NCBI GenBank assembly: GCA_903851385.1
Contig: CAINOC010000014.1
Span: 94,658 to 158,657 of the forward strand
DNA length: 64,000 nucleotides
Reading direction: 5' to 3'
From: an uncultured Chlorobiaceae bacterium
Lineage (GTDB): Bacteria; Bacteroidota; Chlorobiia; Chlorobiales; Chlorobiaceae
This document shows positions 1-10,230 of the stretch, in pieces; within the stretch, counting starts at the first letter, position 1; each line of letters opens with the position of its first letter. A program made the translations under genes and the position numbers. A model generated the notes under the pieces. That model made no database searches and was not told the DNA's origin. It saw only the letters and a program-made list of their open reading frames with translations.

Positions 1-232
1 GAATCTGTGGAGAGATAGCTCTTGACGTCACAATTTCAACGCTCATATCCACCATTTCAAAGACGCTCCAGTGTTTATGCGTTATACAATAGGCGAGCAG
101 CTTTTCATAATCAGGAGTTTCCTGGTGAGGGCTCGATACCCTTGCGCAGTAAGCAATCAGACCTTCAGGAGTAAGTGGCTGGTTTTCAACCTGGATAAGC
201 GGAGCTGTGACGGCAATGAGGCGTACCTGCAT
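1..232 (-). CDS. thyX: Flavin-dependent thymidylate synthase ThyX (5' part only)
   Basis: ThyX makes dTMP from dUMP using FAD and methylene-tetrahydrofolate. Only the first 77 codons are in the window; the gene runs off the left edge. Translating from the ATG at 232 gives [20 protein letters not shown], then a CARVSSP segment and [20 protein letters not shown] followed by AISPQI. The FE...V...SRAIxxQ run is the ThyX signature just before the RHRxxS motif, which would lie immediately outside the window. It is divergent from clpP across 229 bp. The identification rests on this N-terminal pattern alone because the catalytic motif cannot be seen. Confidence 0.85.
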   Translation of the reverse strand, partial: MQVRLIAVTAPLIQVENQPLTPEGLIAYCARVSSPHQETPDYEKLLAYCITHKHWSVFEMVDMSVEIVTSRAISPQI

Positions 233-461
233 GTTCCTCTATAATTTTAATCATTGATTTTTCAAAGAGTGAAATTTACTTCCATTTTGGTCAAAACCAT
301 CCTTTTTTGCTAATTGGAACCGGATTTCTTGATTTGTTGTTATCACTACGTATTTTAACTATTTCTATTCCGAATTCGGCAAGTCGGTTCTATAAGGAAC
401 GGCAGTTCCGTTCCGGTCTGATTTTTATAAAGGTTTTCAAACTTCAAACGCAAGGGCACTT
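233..461. promoter_or_regulatory. thyX/clpP divergent intergenic region with a leader hairpin
   Basis: This gene-free stretch should hold the promoters of both thyX and clpP. The only clear structure is a perfect 7-bp inverted repeat, GGAACGG (396-402) and CCGTTCC (408-414), with a 5-nt loop, followed by a short T run at 422-426. It lies about 50 bp before the clpP start, so it could form a weak attenuator or leader hairpin. No CIRCE-type element was seen. The promoter assignment is inferred from gene orientation. Confidence 0.3.
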
Positions 462-1139
462 ATGGCAAATATTAATTTTGGTTTTGAGCATCATGCCAAA
501 AAAATGTATTCGGGAGCTATAGAAGAGAGTATCACCAACTCTCTTGTTCCCATGGTTATAGAAACTTCAGGACGGGGCGAAAGAGCCTTTGATATTTTTT
601 CAAGGCTGTTGCGTGAACGTATTATTTTTCTCGGCAGCGGCATAGACGAACATGTCGCAGGACTGATCATGGCCCAGCTTATTTTTCTTGAATCAGAGGA
701 TCCTGAACGCGATATCTATATCTACGTGAACTCCCCGGGCGGAAGTGTATCAGCAGGGCTTGGGATCTACGATACCATTCAGTATATCCGTCCTGATGTT
801 TCAACAGTCTGTGTCGGCATGGCAGCAAGCATGGGCGCATTTCTTCTTGCAAGTGGAGCAAAAGGCAAGAGGGCGTCGCTTCCTCACTCCAGGATTATGA
901 TTCACCAGCCATCAGGCGGTGCACATGGGCAGGAAACCGATATCATTATTCAGGCGCGTGAAATTGAAAAGATCCGCCACCTGCTTGATGAGCTGCTTGC
1001 CCGCCATACCGGTAAGGACGTAACGCAGGTCAGGGAGGATTCAGAAAGGGATCGCTGGATGAATGCGCAGGAAGCGCTCGATTATGGTCTTATCGACTCA
1101 ATTTTCGAGAAACGTCCAATGCCTGAAAAGAAAGCCTGA
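462..1139 (+). CDS. clpP: ATP-dependent Clp protease proteolytic subunit ClpP
   Basis: Serine peptidase subunit that forms the tetradecameric degradation chamber used by ClpA/ClpX-type unfoldases in the cytoplasm. At 225 residues it has the full family length plus a short N-terminal extension typical of this lineage ([18 protein letters not shown]). The conserved core starts at [20 protein letters not shown]. The catalytic triad is visible: Ser123 in GMAASMGAF, His148 in IMIHQP and Asp197 in SERDRW, with the same spacing as E. coli ClpP. The next gene, valS, starts 57 bp downstream on the same strand, so co-transcription is possible. An overlapping frame beginning at 307 has no homology and was discarded. 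Confidence 0.97.
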   Translation: MANINFGFEHHAKKMYSGAIEESITNSLVPMVIETSGRGERAFDIFSRLLRERIIFLGSGIDEHVAGLIMAQLIFLESEDPERDIYIYVNSPGGSVSAGLGIYDTIQYIRPDVSTVCVGMAASMGAFLLASGAKGKRASLPHSRIMIHQPSGGAHGQETDIIIQAREIEKIRHLLDELLARHTGKDVTQVREDSERDRWMNAQEALDYGLIDSIFEKRPMPEKKA

Positions 1140-1196
1140 TCCGGCCGATCCGTTTATTCACATTTTTACTTATCAGCAGTAACCGATTTTTTTATC

Positions 1197-3908
1197 ATGA
1201 GCGATTCAGTGGCCTCTTTCAATCTGGAAAAAACCTATAACCATCACGATGTAGAAGACCGCTGGAGAAGTTCTCACTGGGAGGCGCTCGGCAGTTTCCA
1301 TGCCGAAAGCTCAAGTGTTCTGGAGAAGAATAAAACTCCATATACTGTTCTTATGCCTCCTCCCAATGTTACGGGAAGCCTTACGCTCGGTCATGTACTG
1401 AATCATACGCTGCAGGATATTTTTATTCGTTACAACAGAATGACAGGTCATGAGGCCCTGTGGCTTCCCGGTACCGATCATGCGGGGATAGCGACCCAGA
1501 CGGTTGTTGAGAGAAAACTTAAAAAAGAGGGGATAACCCGCCACGATCTCGGACGAAAAGAGTTTCTCAACCACGTATGGCAGTGGAGGGAGGAGTACGG
1601 TGGTCTCATTCTCAAGCAGCTTCGTCGCCTCGGTATCTCATGCGACTGGCGACGTAACCTCTTCACTATGGATGAAGGTGCTTCGCAAGCTGTTGTCAAC
1701 GCTTTTATTACGCTCTATCGCGACGGCTTGATTTACCGTGGTACCCGCATCATCAACTGGTGCCCAGTCTCACAGACGGCACTTTCTGATGAAGAAGTTA
1801 TCATGAAACCTCGTCGTGATAATCTTGTCTATGTGCAGTACGCTCTTGTCCGCCATCCCGGACGATACATTACCATTGCGACCGTCAGGCCCGAAACCAT
1901 TCTCGGTGATGTGGCAATTGCAGTCAACCCCCGAGATCCCCGCTATCTTGATCTGGTCGGCGAACTTGCCATTGTGCCGGTCGCAGGAAGGCATATCCCG
2001 ATCATTGCGGACGATTATGTTGATATTGACTTCGGTACCGGTGCATTGAAAATAACCCCGGCACACGATGCAAATGATTATGAAGTCGGCAAACGCCACA
2101 ATCTTCAGGCAATATCGGTTGTCGGCAAAGACGGGAGAATGACTGATGAGTACGGCTACGCCGGTATGGACCGGTTTGATGCGCGTACAAAAATTCTCAC
2201 CGATCTCGAAGAGCTGGGTAACCTGGTCCGGGTCGAAGAGTATGAACACAATGTAGGGTATTCCGAAAGGGCGGACGTCGTTGTTGAGCCATACCTTTCC
2301 GAGCAGTGGTTTGTCAAAATGTCGCCTCTGGCTGAGCGCGCGCTTGAAGTTGTCAATGACGGAGAAATCCGGTTTCATCCCCCGCACTGGATCAACACCT
2401 ACCGCCACTGGATGGGAAATATAAAGGACTGGTGTATCTCTCGCCAGCTCTGGTGGGGGCACCGTATTCCTGCCTGGTACGACACCGAAGGGAAGGTCTG
2501 GGTTGCAGCCTCTTACGAAGAAGCGTGTCATCTTGCCGGTACCGACAAGCTTGTCCAGGACGATGATGTGCTCGATACATGGTTCTCCTCCTGGCTATGG
2601 CCGCTTACAACGCTTGGATGGACCGATACCAAAAGTGACAATGATAACCTGAGAGCCTTTTATCCAACCGATACGCTGGTAACCGGACCGGACATCATTT
2701 TTTTCTGGGTTGCCAGAATGATTATGGCGGGACTCTATTTCAAAGGAGAGGTCCCATTCCGTGACGTTTATTTTACCAGCATTATCCGTGACATGAAAGG
2801 CAGGAAACTGTCGAAGTCTCTCGGTAACTCCCCCGATCCTATCAAGGTCATGGACACCTATGGGACGGACGCTCTTCGCTTCACCATCATTTACATTGCT
2901 CCTCTGGGTCAGGATGTGCTGTTCGGGGAGGAGAAGTGTGAACTCGGTCGGAATTTTGCCACAAAAATATGGAACGCCTCACGTCTTGTGTTTATGCAGC
3001 GTGAGAAGTATTTCGCAGATCATGATGAGTTTGCTGCTGTTTTTCAGAATTTTGATCCGCGTTCAGGCGATTTTGATCTGACAGGGCAGTGGCTTCTTGC
3101 AGGGTATCACGATATGCTCGACCGCTATCATGCCGCGTTCAGTCAGTTCAGGGTTAATGATATTGTCCGGTTGCTCTACGACTTCTTCTGGGGCGATTAC
3201 TGCGGCTGGTACCTTGAAGCGCTCAAAGTTCAACTCACCGGAGATGTGACGCGCGAGGAAGCCCAGAACGCAGTTTGTCTTGCTGTTCATGTTCTTGAGG
3301 GATTCCTTAAGGCATTGCATCCGGTCATGCCTTTTATTACAGACGAGATATGGCATCAGATTCTTCAGCGTCCTTCAGTTGAGAGTATTGCTCTTTCGCC
3401 GATGCCCCTTTCCGATCCGGAGTTCCGCAGTCTGGATGTTCAAGGGTTTACCCTGATTCAGAAACTGATTACTGAGATACGAAGCCTTCGCTCATTGTTC
3501 GGTGTTCCGCACAACAGCGAGGCGGAAGTTCTCCTCTGGCCTTCCAGCGACCAGGATCGCCGCATATTTGAGTCAAATCTTTCGCTTATTGCTGCGCTTG
3601 GCCAATGTATTCCAAAGTTGATGACAGATGGAGAGAAGCCACGACATGCCGCCGGATCTGTCGTTGAGGGTAATGAACTATTTGTGATGCTTGAGGGGTT
3701 AATATCGTTTGACAAGGAGCGTGAACGACTTCAGAAAGAGATTAAAAATATTTCTTCCTATGTAAGTTCGGTCCGTAAAAAACTTTCAAACGCCGGTTTT
3801 GTTGATAATGCTCCTGCGGAAGTCATTGATAAAGAGCGTGAAAAACTCAAGGATGCTGAGGATAATCTTGCAAAACTGAACAGCAACTTAACGGTGCTCA
3901 ATGATTGA
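1197..3908 (+). CDS. valS: Valyl-tRNA synthetase
   Basis: Class I aminoacyl-tRNA synthetase that charges tRNA-Val, with an editing domain against Thr. Of 903 residues, the HIGH-type motif lies in [15 protein letters not shown] (about residues 57-70) and the KMSKS-type motif is [10 protein letters not shown] near residue 537. The editing (CP1) domain includes [17 protein letters not shown]. The tail ([15 protein letters not shown], then [19 protein letters not shown]) is the C-terminal coiled coil diagnostic of ValRS compared with IleRS or LeuRS. Length is normal. A 253-codon antisense frame inside it is a codon-usage shadow. Confidence 0.97.
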   Translation: MSDSVASFNLEKTYNHHDVEDRWRSSHWEALGSFHAESSSVLEKNKTPYTVLMPPPNVTGSLTLGHVLNHTLQDIFIRYNRMTGHEALWLPGTDHAGIATQTVVERKLKKEGITRHDLGRKEFLNHVWQWREEYGGLILKQLRRLGISCDWRRNLFTMDEGASQAVVNAFITLYRDGLIYRGTRIINWCPVSQTALSDEEVIMKPRRDNLVYVQYALVRHPGRYITIATVRPETILGDVAIAVNPRDPRYLDLVGELAIVPVAGRHIPIIADDYVDIDFGTGALKITPAHDANDYEVGKRHNLQAISVVGKDGRMTDEYGYAGMDRFDARTKILTDLEELGNLVRVEEYEHNVGYSERADVVVEPYLSEQWFVKMSPLAERALEVVNDGEIRFHPPHWINTYRHWMGNIKDWCISRQLWWGHRIPAWYDTEGKVWVAASYEEACHLAGTDKLVQDDDVLDTWFSSWLWPLTTLGWTDTKSDNDNLRAFYPTDTLVTGPDIIFFWVARMIMAGLYFKGEVPFRDVYFTSIIRDMKGRKLSKSLGNSPDPIKVMDTYGTDALRFTIIYIAPLGQDVLFGEEKCELGRNFATKIWNASRLVFMQREKYFADHDEFAAVFQNFDPRSGDFDLTGQWLLAGYHDMLDRYHAAFSQFRVNDIVRLLYDFFWGDYCGWYLEALKVQLTGDVTREEAQNAVCLAVHVLEGFLKALHPVMPFITDEIWHQILQRPSVESIALSPMPLSDPEFRSLDVQGFTLIQKLITEIRSLRSLFGVPHNSEAEVLLWPSSDQDRRIFESNLSLIAALGQCIPKLMTDGEKPRHAAGSVVEGNELFVMLEGLISFDKERERLQKEIKNISSYVSSVRKKLSNAGFVDNAPAEVIDKEREKLKDAEDNLAKLNSNLTVLND

Positions 3909-4077
3909 GTAGTGGGTTTCTTGTATAAAAATTTTATATACCTCTATGGTGAGAGGAAAGAAAAAAATCGTTTTTTTAGATTTAATCACCCTGAAATGAT
4001 ATTTTGTGGTTTTTTCAGTATCACGTCAGCCATCAGGACAGGTTTAAATCGCTGAAGTTCGCAAGGGAGAAGACAGC

Positions 4078-4977
4078 ATGAGGCAGCTTAAAATAAGCAA
4101 ACAGATAACAAATCGCGAGAGCCTTTCTCTCGATCGTTACCTGCAGGAAATAGGAAAATATGATTTATTGACAGCCGAAGATGAGGTCAAATTGACCAAG
4201 GCAATCAAAGAGGGCTTTGATATGCCGGTTGATACGACCGAATACAAAAGGGCTAAGCGTGCGCTTGATAAATTGATTAAAGGAAATTTACGATTTGTCG
4301 TTTCTGTTGCCAAGCAGTATCAGAACCAGGGGCTTACCCTTGGCGATCTGATCAACGAAGGCAATCTTGGTCTGATCAAGGCGGCAAAGCGTTTTGATGA
4401 AACCCGCGGATTCAAGTTCATCTCTTATGCGGTATGGTGGATTCGTCAGTCGATTCTTCAGGCATTGGCCGAGCAGTCGAGAATTGTAAGGCTTCCCCTG
4501 AACAGGGTCGGTACTCTCAATAAGATCAGCAAGGCATACAGCCAGCTTGAGCAGGAATTTGAGCGTGATCCCAATACACGGGAACTTGCCACTCTTCTCG
4601 AAATGGATTCACAGGATGTCGCTGATACGCTTAAAATTGCCGGAAGGCATGTATCGGTTGATGCGCCATTTGCTCAAGGTGACGATAACCGCCTGCTCGA
4701 TGTGCTGCAGAATGATGGCCATTTACCTGATTATGGTCTTAACCGGGACTCTTTAACACTTGAAGTTGAACGTTCACTCTCTGTTCTTGCCCCGAGAGAG
4801 GCTGACGTTATCAAGTCCTACTTCGGAATCGGCATGGACAACCCGCTCACTCTTGAGGAGATTGGAGAGAAATTCAAGCTCACCAGAGAGCGTGTCAGGC
4901 AGATCAAGGAAAAAGCAATACGCCGTTTAAGGCAGTCAGCATACAGCAAAATTCTCAAGGAGTATATCGGAAGCTGA
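4078..4977 (+). CDS. rpoD: RNA polymerase primary sigma factor RpoD/SigA (short form)
   Basis: Housekeeping sigma-70 factor. The 299 residues lack region 1.1 and begin directly with region 1.2 ([20 protein letters not shown]), as in other Chlorobi and Bacteroidetes primary sigmas. Region 2 is clear: [38 protein letters not shown] and [19 protein letters not shown]. Region 4 has [20 protein letters not shown]. An AGGGAG-like ribosome site sits just upstream of the ATG. The 169-bp gap after valS holds two small AT-rich or CCTCT/AGAGG inverted repeats and probably the promoter. Confidence 0.93.
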   Translation: MRQLKISKQITNRESLSLDRYLQEIGKYDLLTAEDEVKLTKAIKEGFDMPVDTTEYKRAKRALDKLIKGNLRFVVSVAKQYQNQGLTLGDLINEGNLGLIKAAKRFDETRGFKFISYAVWWIRQSILQALAEQSRIVRLPLNRVGTLNKISKAYSQLEQEFERDPNTRELATLLEMDSQDVADTLKIAGRHVSVDAPFAQGDDNRLLDVLQNDGHLPDYGLNRDSLTLEVERSLSVLAPREADVIKSYFGIGMDNPLTLEEIGEKFKLTRERVRQIKEKAIRRLRQSAYSKILKEYIGS

Positions 4978-5077
4978 TTGACGCAGTCAGTATCTCCGTT
5001 TTCCAGGTTATGCAGAGTGAGGAGCTCAGGCTACATCGATTTGCCGGGACTCCTTTCTTGGTTTTAGGCCGGCCTGA

Positions 5078-5884
5078 TCAGGATCGTATTGAAAGTTTTA
5101 CCGGATATCCTTCTTTCAGCCCGAGTCTTTCTGCTGCACTGCCGTTTCTCACTGCAATCTCTATCATCCCGCTGCACCCCGTATAGGCAAGCAGTTCCTG
5201 ATCAGACACATCACTATAGGTGGTGACAACCGGAATCTGGTTGCCGTTGTCCACTAATACCATCCAGTGCTTTTCGGTATCAAACAGTTCTGAGTCAAAA
5301 GAGGTGACCAGATTGCCGAACTGATCGGTATAAATGACGCTTCCATCCCAGGTCTCCCCCTGATCACAGCTATTGCAGTGCGGCATTTGAATCTTTATGC
5401 AATACGATGGGTCAATGGCTTTGCCAAGTTCTTGAAGTGAACCGCCGGTCGCAAGATGCGCTGCTACGGGCGAAAAAACATCCCTGCCATGAAAGGTTGA
5501 ACTTCGAAAAGGGAGCATGTATTGCGGCTCTGTAATGGATACAGAGCGCGATATGTTCCGGGTTTGAAAAATAGCGGTGAGCAGCCCGTTATCCGGCGCA
5601 AGAAAGATCTGTTTGTCGGTTTCAACAGCGATTGCCTGGCGTGTCGATCCTACTCCCGGATCGACAACAGAGATAATAATCGATTTTTCCGGCAGAAAAG
5701 GCACCGACTTGCCAAGAAAGAAAGCGCCTTGTGCAATGTTTTGAGGTGCTATGGAGTGAGTAAGGTCAATAATCTGAACAGAAGGTGCACGTGAAAGAAT
5801 GACTCCTTTCATTTGCCCGACATAGGTGTCATGCACTCCGAAATCGGTCATCAGAACAATAGTGCGGGGGGATTCTCTATGCAT
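5078..5884 (-). CDS. S-adenosyl-L-methionine hydrolase (DUF62 / SAM hydroxide adenosyltransferase)
   Basis: Member of the family related to fluorinase and chlorinase that in most bacteria splits SAM with water to adenosine and methionine. The 268 residues are full length. The N-terminal MTDFGVHDTYVGQMKGVI motif is present. The catalytic triad is visible: Asp75 in VDPGVG, Arg82 (D+7) and His132 in FHGRDVFSPVAAHLA. PDNG, which contacts the substrate, is at about 98-100. It is the last gene of a minus-strand group, starting 8 bp after the LptF/G gene. The physiological role of these enzymes is unsettled; turnover or salvage of SAM is inferred. Confidence 0.85.
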   Translation of the reverse strand: MHRESPRTIVLMTDFGVHDTYVGQMKGVILSRAPSVQIIDLTHSIAPQNIAQGAFFLGKSVPFLPEKSIIISVVDPGVGSTRQAIAVETDKQIFLAPDNGLLTAIFQTRNISRSVSITEPQYMLPFRSSTFHGRDVFSPVAAHLATGGSLQELGKAIDPSYCIKIQMPHCNSCDQGETWDGSVIYTDQFGNLVTSFDSELFDTEKHWMVLVDNGNQIPVVTTYSDVSDQELLAYTGCSGMIEIAVRNGSAAERLGLKEGYPVKLSIRS

Positions 5885-5892
5885 TTACTCTC

Positions 5893-6969
5893 TTAATCTA
5901 TTGCGGTTTTATAAATCGTATACCCGATACCAAGAAAGAGAATATTCGGCAGCCATGCGGCAAGCATAGGGTTTAAAATTCCCTGATATCCTGCTATCGC
6001 AATGGTTTTCTGCAGCGCGAGAAAGAGAAACCCTATAAACAGGGTGATACTTATTTCAGACGCAAGCCCTTCACGTTTCTTTTTTGCCGACAACGGCACA
6101 CCAATCAGAATAATAATGATAGAAGCGAATGGTAAGGCGATCTTTGAGTGAAGCTTGACCATGGATCGTTCAAGCCCTGAAAATCCTGCCTTTTCTTTGT
6201 CTGCAAGATAGTAGTAATGCCTGATGATGTTCATTGCTTCCGGTTGCAGATTCAGTTCCTCAAGAGAGTGCGGTGTCAGGCTGAGCTTTATTGGTTCCAG
6301 GGCTACTGTTTTCAGCTGGTCACTGTTTCCGGTAAAATGACGGGTTGAAGCATTCCGCATGATCCACTCTCCGATTGTGGCGTCATATCGCATTGAATCA
6401 GCATCAGTCCGCATTCTGAGGTGAGAGCCGCTGAATTCCTCTACGGAAACACCCTTGGCGTTTGACCGTGTAGTATCAAAAGATTTTAACGACACGATAC
6501 GGTTGCCTGATTCAAGAATATGCAGAGTCTCTATTTTCTGAGGGCGTTCAGAGTTACTTTGTAAATGCTGCTCAAAGGCAGTAATGCCGGTAAATGCTTC
6601 AGGCGCCAACCAGCAGGCATTATAAAGATTTATGCAGCAGATAATAACCCCGCCTGCCAAAAAAGGTGTCAGCAACTGGCGCATACTGACCCCTGCAGAT
6701 CGAATGGCAGAAAGTTCGCCTGAACCGGAGAGTTTTCCCGCAACAAGTATGGATGAGAGCAGTACACCGACTGGAGATGTTACCAGCAGGGTAGAAGGTA
6801 CTGAAAGAAGGTAATATCGGGCAATCTCCATAAAGCTGAGATTCCTGTCCATGAAATCATCAAGTTTCTCAACCATATTGATAAGAATGAACAGGAAAAC
6901 AAAAACTACGCACGTAAAGAGAAATGTCTTTGCAAACTGCCTGAATATGTAACGATTGAGAATCTTCAT
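5893..6969 (-). CDS. LptF/LptG-family LPS export permease
   Basis: Inner-membrane permease of the Lpt transporter that lifts LPS from the membrane with LptB and passes it to LptC/LptA. The 358 residues show the YjgP/YjgQ topology: three N-terminal membrane helices (for example TFLFTCVVFVFLFILINM), a large periplasmic beta-rich section, then three C-terminal helices (IALPFASIIIILIGVPLSA, ISITLFIGFLFLALQ, LAAWLPNILFLGIGYTIY). LptF and LptG cannot be told apart from sequence alone. Another Lpt gene, lptE, is at 41428 in this window. The downstream SAM hydrolase is 8 bp away, which implies one transcript. Confidence 0.85.
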   Translation of the reverse strand: MKILNRYIFRQFAKTFLFTCVVFVFLFILINMVEKLDDFMDRNLSFMEIARYYLLSVPSTLLVTSPVGVLLSSILVAGKLSGSGELSAIRSAGVSMRQLLTPFLAGGVIICCINLYNACWLAPEAFTGITAFEQHLQSNSERPQKIETLHILESGNRIVSLKSFDTTRSNAKGVSVEEFSGSHLRMRTDADSMRYDATIGEWIMRNASTRHFTGNSDQLKTVALEPIKLSLTPHSLEELNLQPEAMNIIRHYYYLADKEKAGFSGLERSMVKLHSKIALPFASIIIILIGVPLSAKKKREGLASEISITLFIGFLFLALQKTIAIAGYQGILNPMLAAWLPNILFLGIGYTIYKTAID

Positions 6970-7031
6970 GGAATTCTATCAGTAATAACCCTCATTCATG
7001 CAAACTTCAGGCAGGTTTCGATCCGCTAAGT

Positions 7032-9896
7032 TTAATAACCGAAAATTTCGTTAAGCGACAGCTCCTTGATTGTTCCGTATTTCCGCAGCGTATCCATGTC
7101 AAGATTTTCTTTTTTCCCAAGTACCAGCATGACATGCTTTTTGTTGTTAAAATGCGCCTTATGGAATTTTTCGATATCCTCGAGAGTCATTGTTGCAACA
7201 TCACGATAAATATCTTTTCTGATATCATAGCCCTGTCCCAGCCTTACAGCCTCTTCATAATTGAAAAGAATCTCTGTTCTGGTCAGTCGTTCAGTGGATA
7301 TTTTTTGCAGAATGCCGGTTTGTGCCGAAGCAAATAATTCGGGCGACTTCGGCAGTTCATTCATCAATGTGTTGATGCCATCGAGCGCTTCGGGCAGCTT
7401 GTCAGCCTGAGTGCCTATATAACTGACAATATAGTTGAACTCATTTTGCTGTTTAGGCGCTTTAAAAACAGAAAATACAGAATAAGCCAGTGCTTTTGCT
7501 TCTCGGAGCTCCTGGAAAACCACTGACGACATTCCTCCGCCGTAATATTCGTTGAAGAGGGTTACCAGAGGCACCATTGCCGGATCGTAACGTTCGTCCT
7601 TTGTCAAGAGAAGCACTTCAGCCTGGGTCATGTCGTAATCAGCCACATAGACAAGATTATCATGCTGTTCAAGATCTTTGTAAGGGTCGGATGTCGGAAC
7701 GGTCTTGAATGATTCAGGGTAGTGCCTTACCGAGCGCAGTTCACTCAGTACCGTACTGGAAGTGGCTGGTCCGTAGTAGAGTACCCGATGGCGGAAGTGC
7801 AGCAGCTTTTGAATCTCTTCGAGCAGTTCCCTCGAGCTTATCTTTTCGAGCTCCTCATTGCTGAGGACGTTGGTGAATGGTGAAACGGGGCCATACTTGC
7901 CGTAATTGGCCATCGCTTCAAAGAGTATCTTCTTTTTGGAAAGTTTGTCATCGTCCCGCTCTTTCAGTATTCCTGCTTTCAAATTTTCAAGTGCCGTCTC
8001 ATCAGGTCGGGTGTCAACAAGTAGATTTTCAAGCAGTCGAATGGCTGTTGCAGAGTTTTTCTCAAGACCTGACAGCTTGAGGTAAACATAATGATCGGAA
8101 GTAAATGCCGAAAAGCTTGCGCCGATTTTATAGAGTTCTCCGTTGAACTCTGCAGGTGAGAGGGCTGAGGTGCCGAGATAGGAGAGATAGTCAAGTGCCA
8201 GCTCTATGTTTTTGCTGATATTTTTCCCGATATCAAACACATAGTAAAGAGAGAAAAGCTCGTTTTCGCGGTTTTGCAGATAATGCAGTTTGATACTCGG
8301 ATTGATATCAAAAAACTCGATATCTTTGGTATAGTCAAGAAAGCATGGCTCGATTTTTTCTGATTTCTGAGCCAGAAGTTTTTCGGCAAACGGTGACGAG
8401 GTATTCCGGTTCACCGTGAGAGGAGTGATCAGGGGTTTCTGAATTTTAGCTTCACTCTCAGGGGCGCCGTGTTCCTTGTAGACGCCCACATAATTTGCGT
8501 TGTAGTGCTTCCGGGCAAACGTTACAAGATCATCTTTTGTGATCTTCTGCAGACGTTCCAGTTGACTGACATGTTCCGGCCAGGCCATACCCCAGATAAA
8601 CGAATCAACATAGGCTTCTACACGCCCCTTGTTGTTTTCATAGAGTTTAAGCTGTTCAATTTTAAGATCATTGATTGCCGCTTCAAGCAGCCAATCGGCA
8701 AATTTGCCCTCTTTAAGCAGTTCAAGCTGGTCGAGCAGCAGCTCTTTCACCTGGTCAAGACTTTGACCTTCCCTTGGCTTGCCACTCAGCATATGCGCGG
8801 AGTAATCTTTCATCATCACCAGCATCGAGCCGCCATCCAGTACTTTCTGCTGCTGGTTGAGGTTAAGATCAATAAGTCCGGCAGTCTGGTTATATAAAAT
8901 CTTGTCAACAAGGGTAAGGTAATCAGCATCCGGGCTGTTGATGCCATTGAACCGGAACCCGATGACCACCTCTTCTGATTCAGGGCCTGCAACCTTGATG
9001 ATCGTTGGTTCCGTTATTGCATCCTCTACAGCAGGTGTAAAGAGAGGAATCTCCTTTTGCTGCAGTACCGAAAACTTCTCGTCGATAAGTTGTATCGTTG
9101 CATCAGGATCAAAATCTCCGGCAATGCAGAGTGCCATGTTGTTCGGCACATAGTAGGTGTGGTAGTAGTTGAGAACATTTTTAATAGAAGGATTTTTCAA
9201 ATGTTCTGCTTTGCCAATCGTGGTCTGGGTGCCGTAGGTGTGTTTTTTAAAGAGGTCAGCAAACATACTCTCCCATATTTTCCGGCTGTCACTGTCCATT
9301 GTCATGTTTTTCTCTTCATACACGGTTTCAAGTTCAGTATGAAAAAGTCTCATGACCGGATTACGGAATCGCTCCGCTTCAATGGTGAGCCACTGGTCCA
9401 GTTTGTTCGATGGAATATCGTTGAGATAGACGGTTTGTTCAACCCAGGTATAGGCATTGGTGCCATGAGCACCGATGGAGTTCAGAAGTTTGTCATATTC
9501 ATTTGGTACAGTATAGCTTGCGGCAATATTGGAAATGCTGTCAATATCCTTGTATATCGCAGCTCTTTTATCCGCATCAGCGGTTGAACGGTAGTGTTCA
9601 TAGAGTTCCGAAATTTTTTCAAGCTCGGTATGTTCCATTGCATAGTCCAGAGCGCCGATTGAATCTGTTCCTTTGAAGAGCATATGCTCAAGGTAGTGAG
9701 CAAGGCCTGTTGTCTCTGCCGGATCATTTTTACTGCCTGCCCTGACGGCGATTGATGTATATATTCTTGGCTCATCGCGGAGTGTACTCATGTAAACGGT
9801 CAGGCCGTTATTGAGTGTATAGATTCGTGTATTGAGAGGGTCTCCTGAAACAGTCTCGTATGGATAGTTCTTAACGTCGTTGACCATGGGCTGCAT
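7032..9896 (-). CDS. M16-family zinc metallopeptidase (pitrilysin/insulinase-like)
   Basis: Large M16 peptidase of 954 residues. The inverted zinc motif HxxEH is at residues 67-71 (HYLEH in [14 protein letters not shown]). The third ligand should be a Glu near 188-195 in [14 protein letters not shown]. The half-to-half duplicated fold is seen in the second, non-catalytic half ([20 protein letters not shown] and related segments). No signal peptide is visible, so a cytoplasmic location is inferred, unlike periplasmic pitrilysin. The gap between HxxEH and the downstream Glu is longer than the classic 76 residues. It is first in the minus-strand group, 62 bp before the lptF/G-like gene, which may be co-transcribed. 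Confidence 0.88.
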   Translation of the reverse strand: MQPMVNDVKNYPYETVSGDPLNTRIYTLNNGLTVYMSTLRDEPRIYTSIAVRAGSKNDPAETTGLAHYLEHMLFKGTDSIGALDYAMEHTELEKISELYEHYRSTADADKRAAIYKDIDSISNIAASYTVPNEYDKLLNSIGAHGTNAYTWVEQTVYLNDIPSNKLDQWLTIEAERFRNPVMRLFHTELETVYEEKNMTMDSDSRKIWESMFADLFKKHTYGTQTTIGKAEHLKNPSIKNVLNYYHTYYVPNNMALCIAGDFDPDATIQLIDEKFSVLQQKEIPLFTPAVEDAITEPTIIKVAGPESEEVVIGFRFNGINSPDADYLTLVDKILYNQTAGLIDLNLNQQQKVLDGGSMLVMMKDYSAHMLSGKPREGQSLDQVKELLLDQLELLKEGKFADWLLEAAINDLKIEQLKLYENNKGRVEAYVDSFIWGMAWPEHVSQLERLQKITKDDLVTFARKHYNANYVGVYKEHGAPESEAKIQKPLITPLTVNRNTSSPFAEKLLAQKSEKIEPCFLDYTKDIEFFDINPSIKLHYLQNRENELFSLYYVFDIGKNISKNIELALDYLSYLGTSALSPAEFNGELYKIGASFSAFTSDHYVYLKLSGLEKNSATAIRLLENLLVDTRPDETALENLKAGILKERDDDKLSKKKILFEAMANYGKYGPVSPFTNVLSNEELEKISSRELLEEIQKLLHFRHRVLYYGPATSSTVLSELRSVRHYPESFKTVPTSDPYKDLEQHDNLVYVADYDMTQAEVLLLTKDERYDPAMVPLVTLFNEYYGGGMSSVVFQELREAKALAYSVFSVFKAPKQQNEFNYIVSYIGTQADKLPEALDGINTLMNELPKSPELFASAQTGILQKISTERLTRTEILFNYEEAVRLGQGYDIRKDIYRDVATMTLEDIEKFHKAHFNNKKHVMLVLGKKENLDMDTLRKYGTIKELSLNEIFGY

Positions 9897-9915
9897 GATA
9901 TTAAATGTAAAAAGA

Positions 9916-9942
9916 GTATCCCGATGGCAAACATCGGGATAC
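9916..9942 (-). terminator. Perfect 10-bp hairpin plus T-run just before the M16 gene
   Basis: The arms GTATCCCGAT (9916-9925) and ATCGGGATAC (9933-9942) are exactly complementary, with a 7-nt loop. Read on the minus strand, the stem is followed by TCTTTTTAC, giving an intrinsic-terminator shape that ends about 12 bp before the M16 start codon. No minus-strand gene lies upstream, so it may be a leader attenuator of the M16 group or the end of a small RNA. Its function is inferred from shape only. Confidence 0.45.
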
Positions 9943-10230
9943 GATGGATTCTGAACCTTCGAAAATTGCCCCGTATTTAAAAAAAACTATAATAATCGGA
10001 TATAAAGCGCATAATTGCAACCTTCATTACTGACCTTTTTGCATTAATATACAGTCTGGAAGCTCAAGTAGAAGCCCTCATGTTACCAAGTAACGTGAGT
10101 CGCTTTCTATAAAGCTTTCACGCCGGCAGAGTTGGAAGGATGTTGCGTAAGAACTAACAAACAGCTTTAATAGTTCTTTTAAGCGCTGGAAAGAAGAGTA
10201 CAAAATACTATCAAGAGAGGAGAGTTGTTG
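9943..10230 (+). promoter_or_regulatory. uvrB upstream region with two hairpins (possible leader or small RNA)
   Basis: Gene-free region between divergent genes. A stem pairs 10077-10086 (CTCATGTTAC) with 10090-10099 (GTAACGTGAG): 10 bp with one G-U pair and a 3-nt loop. A second stem pairs AAGAACTA (10149-10156) with TAGTTCTT (10171-10178) and is followed by four Ts, like a weak plus-strand terminator. The two could bound a short RNA or an attenuated uvrB leader. No known RNA family was recognised. An AGGAG ribosome site at 10218-10222 sits 8 nt before the ATG at 10231. Confidence 0.3.

Noticed and set aside
307..522. A 71-codon plus-strand frame overlapping the clpP start
   Set aside because: It overlaps the well-supported ClpP N-terminus and upstream DNA, has no family pattern and no ribosome site.
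1770..2531. A 253-codon antisense frame inside valS
   Set aside because: It lies entirely within a conserved synthetase and shows no motif; typical codon-usage shadow.
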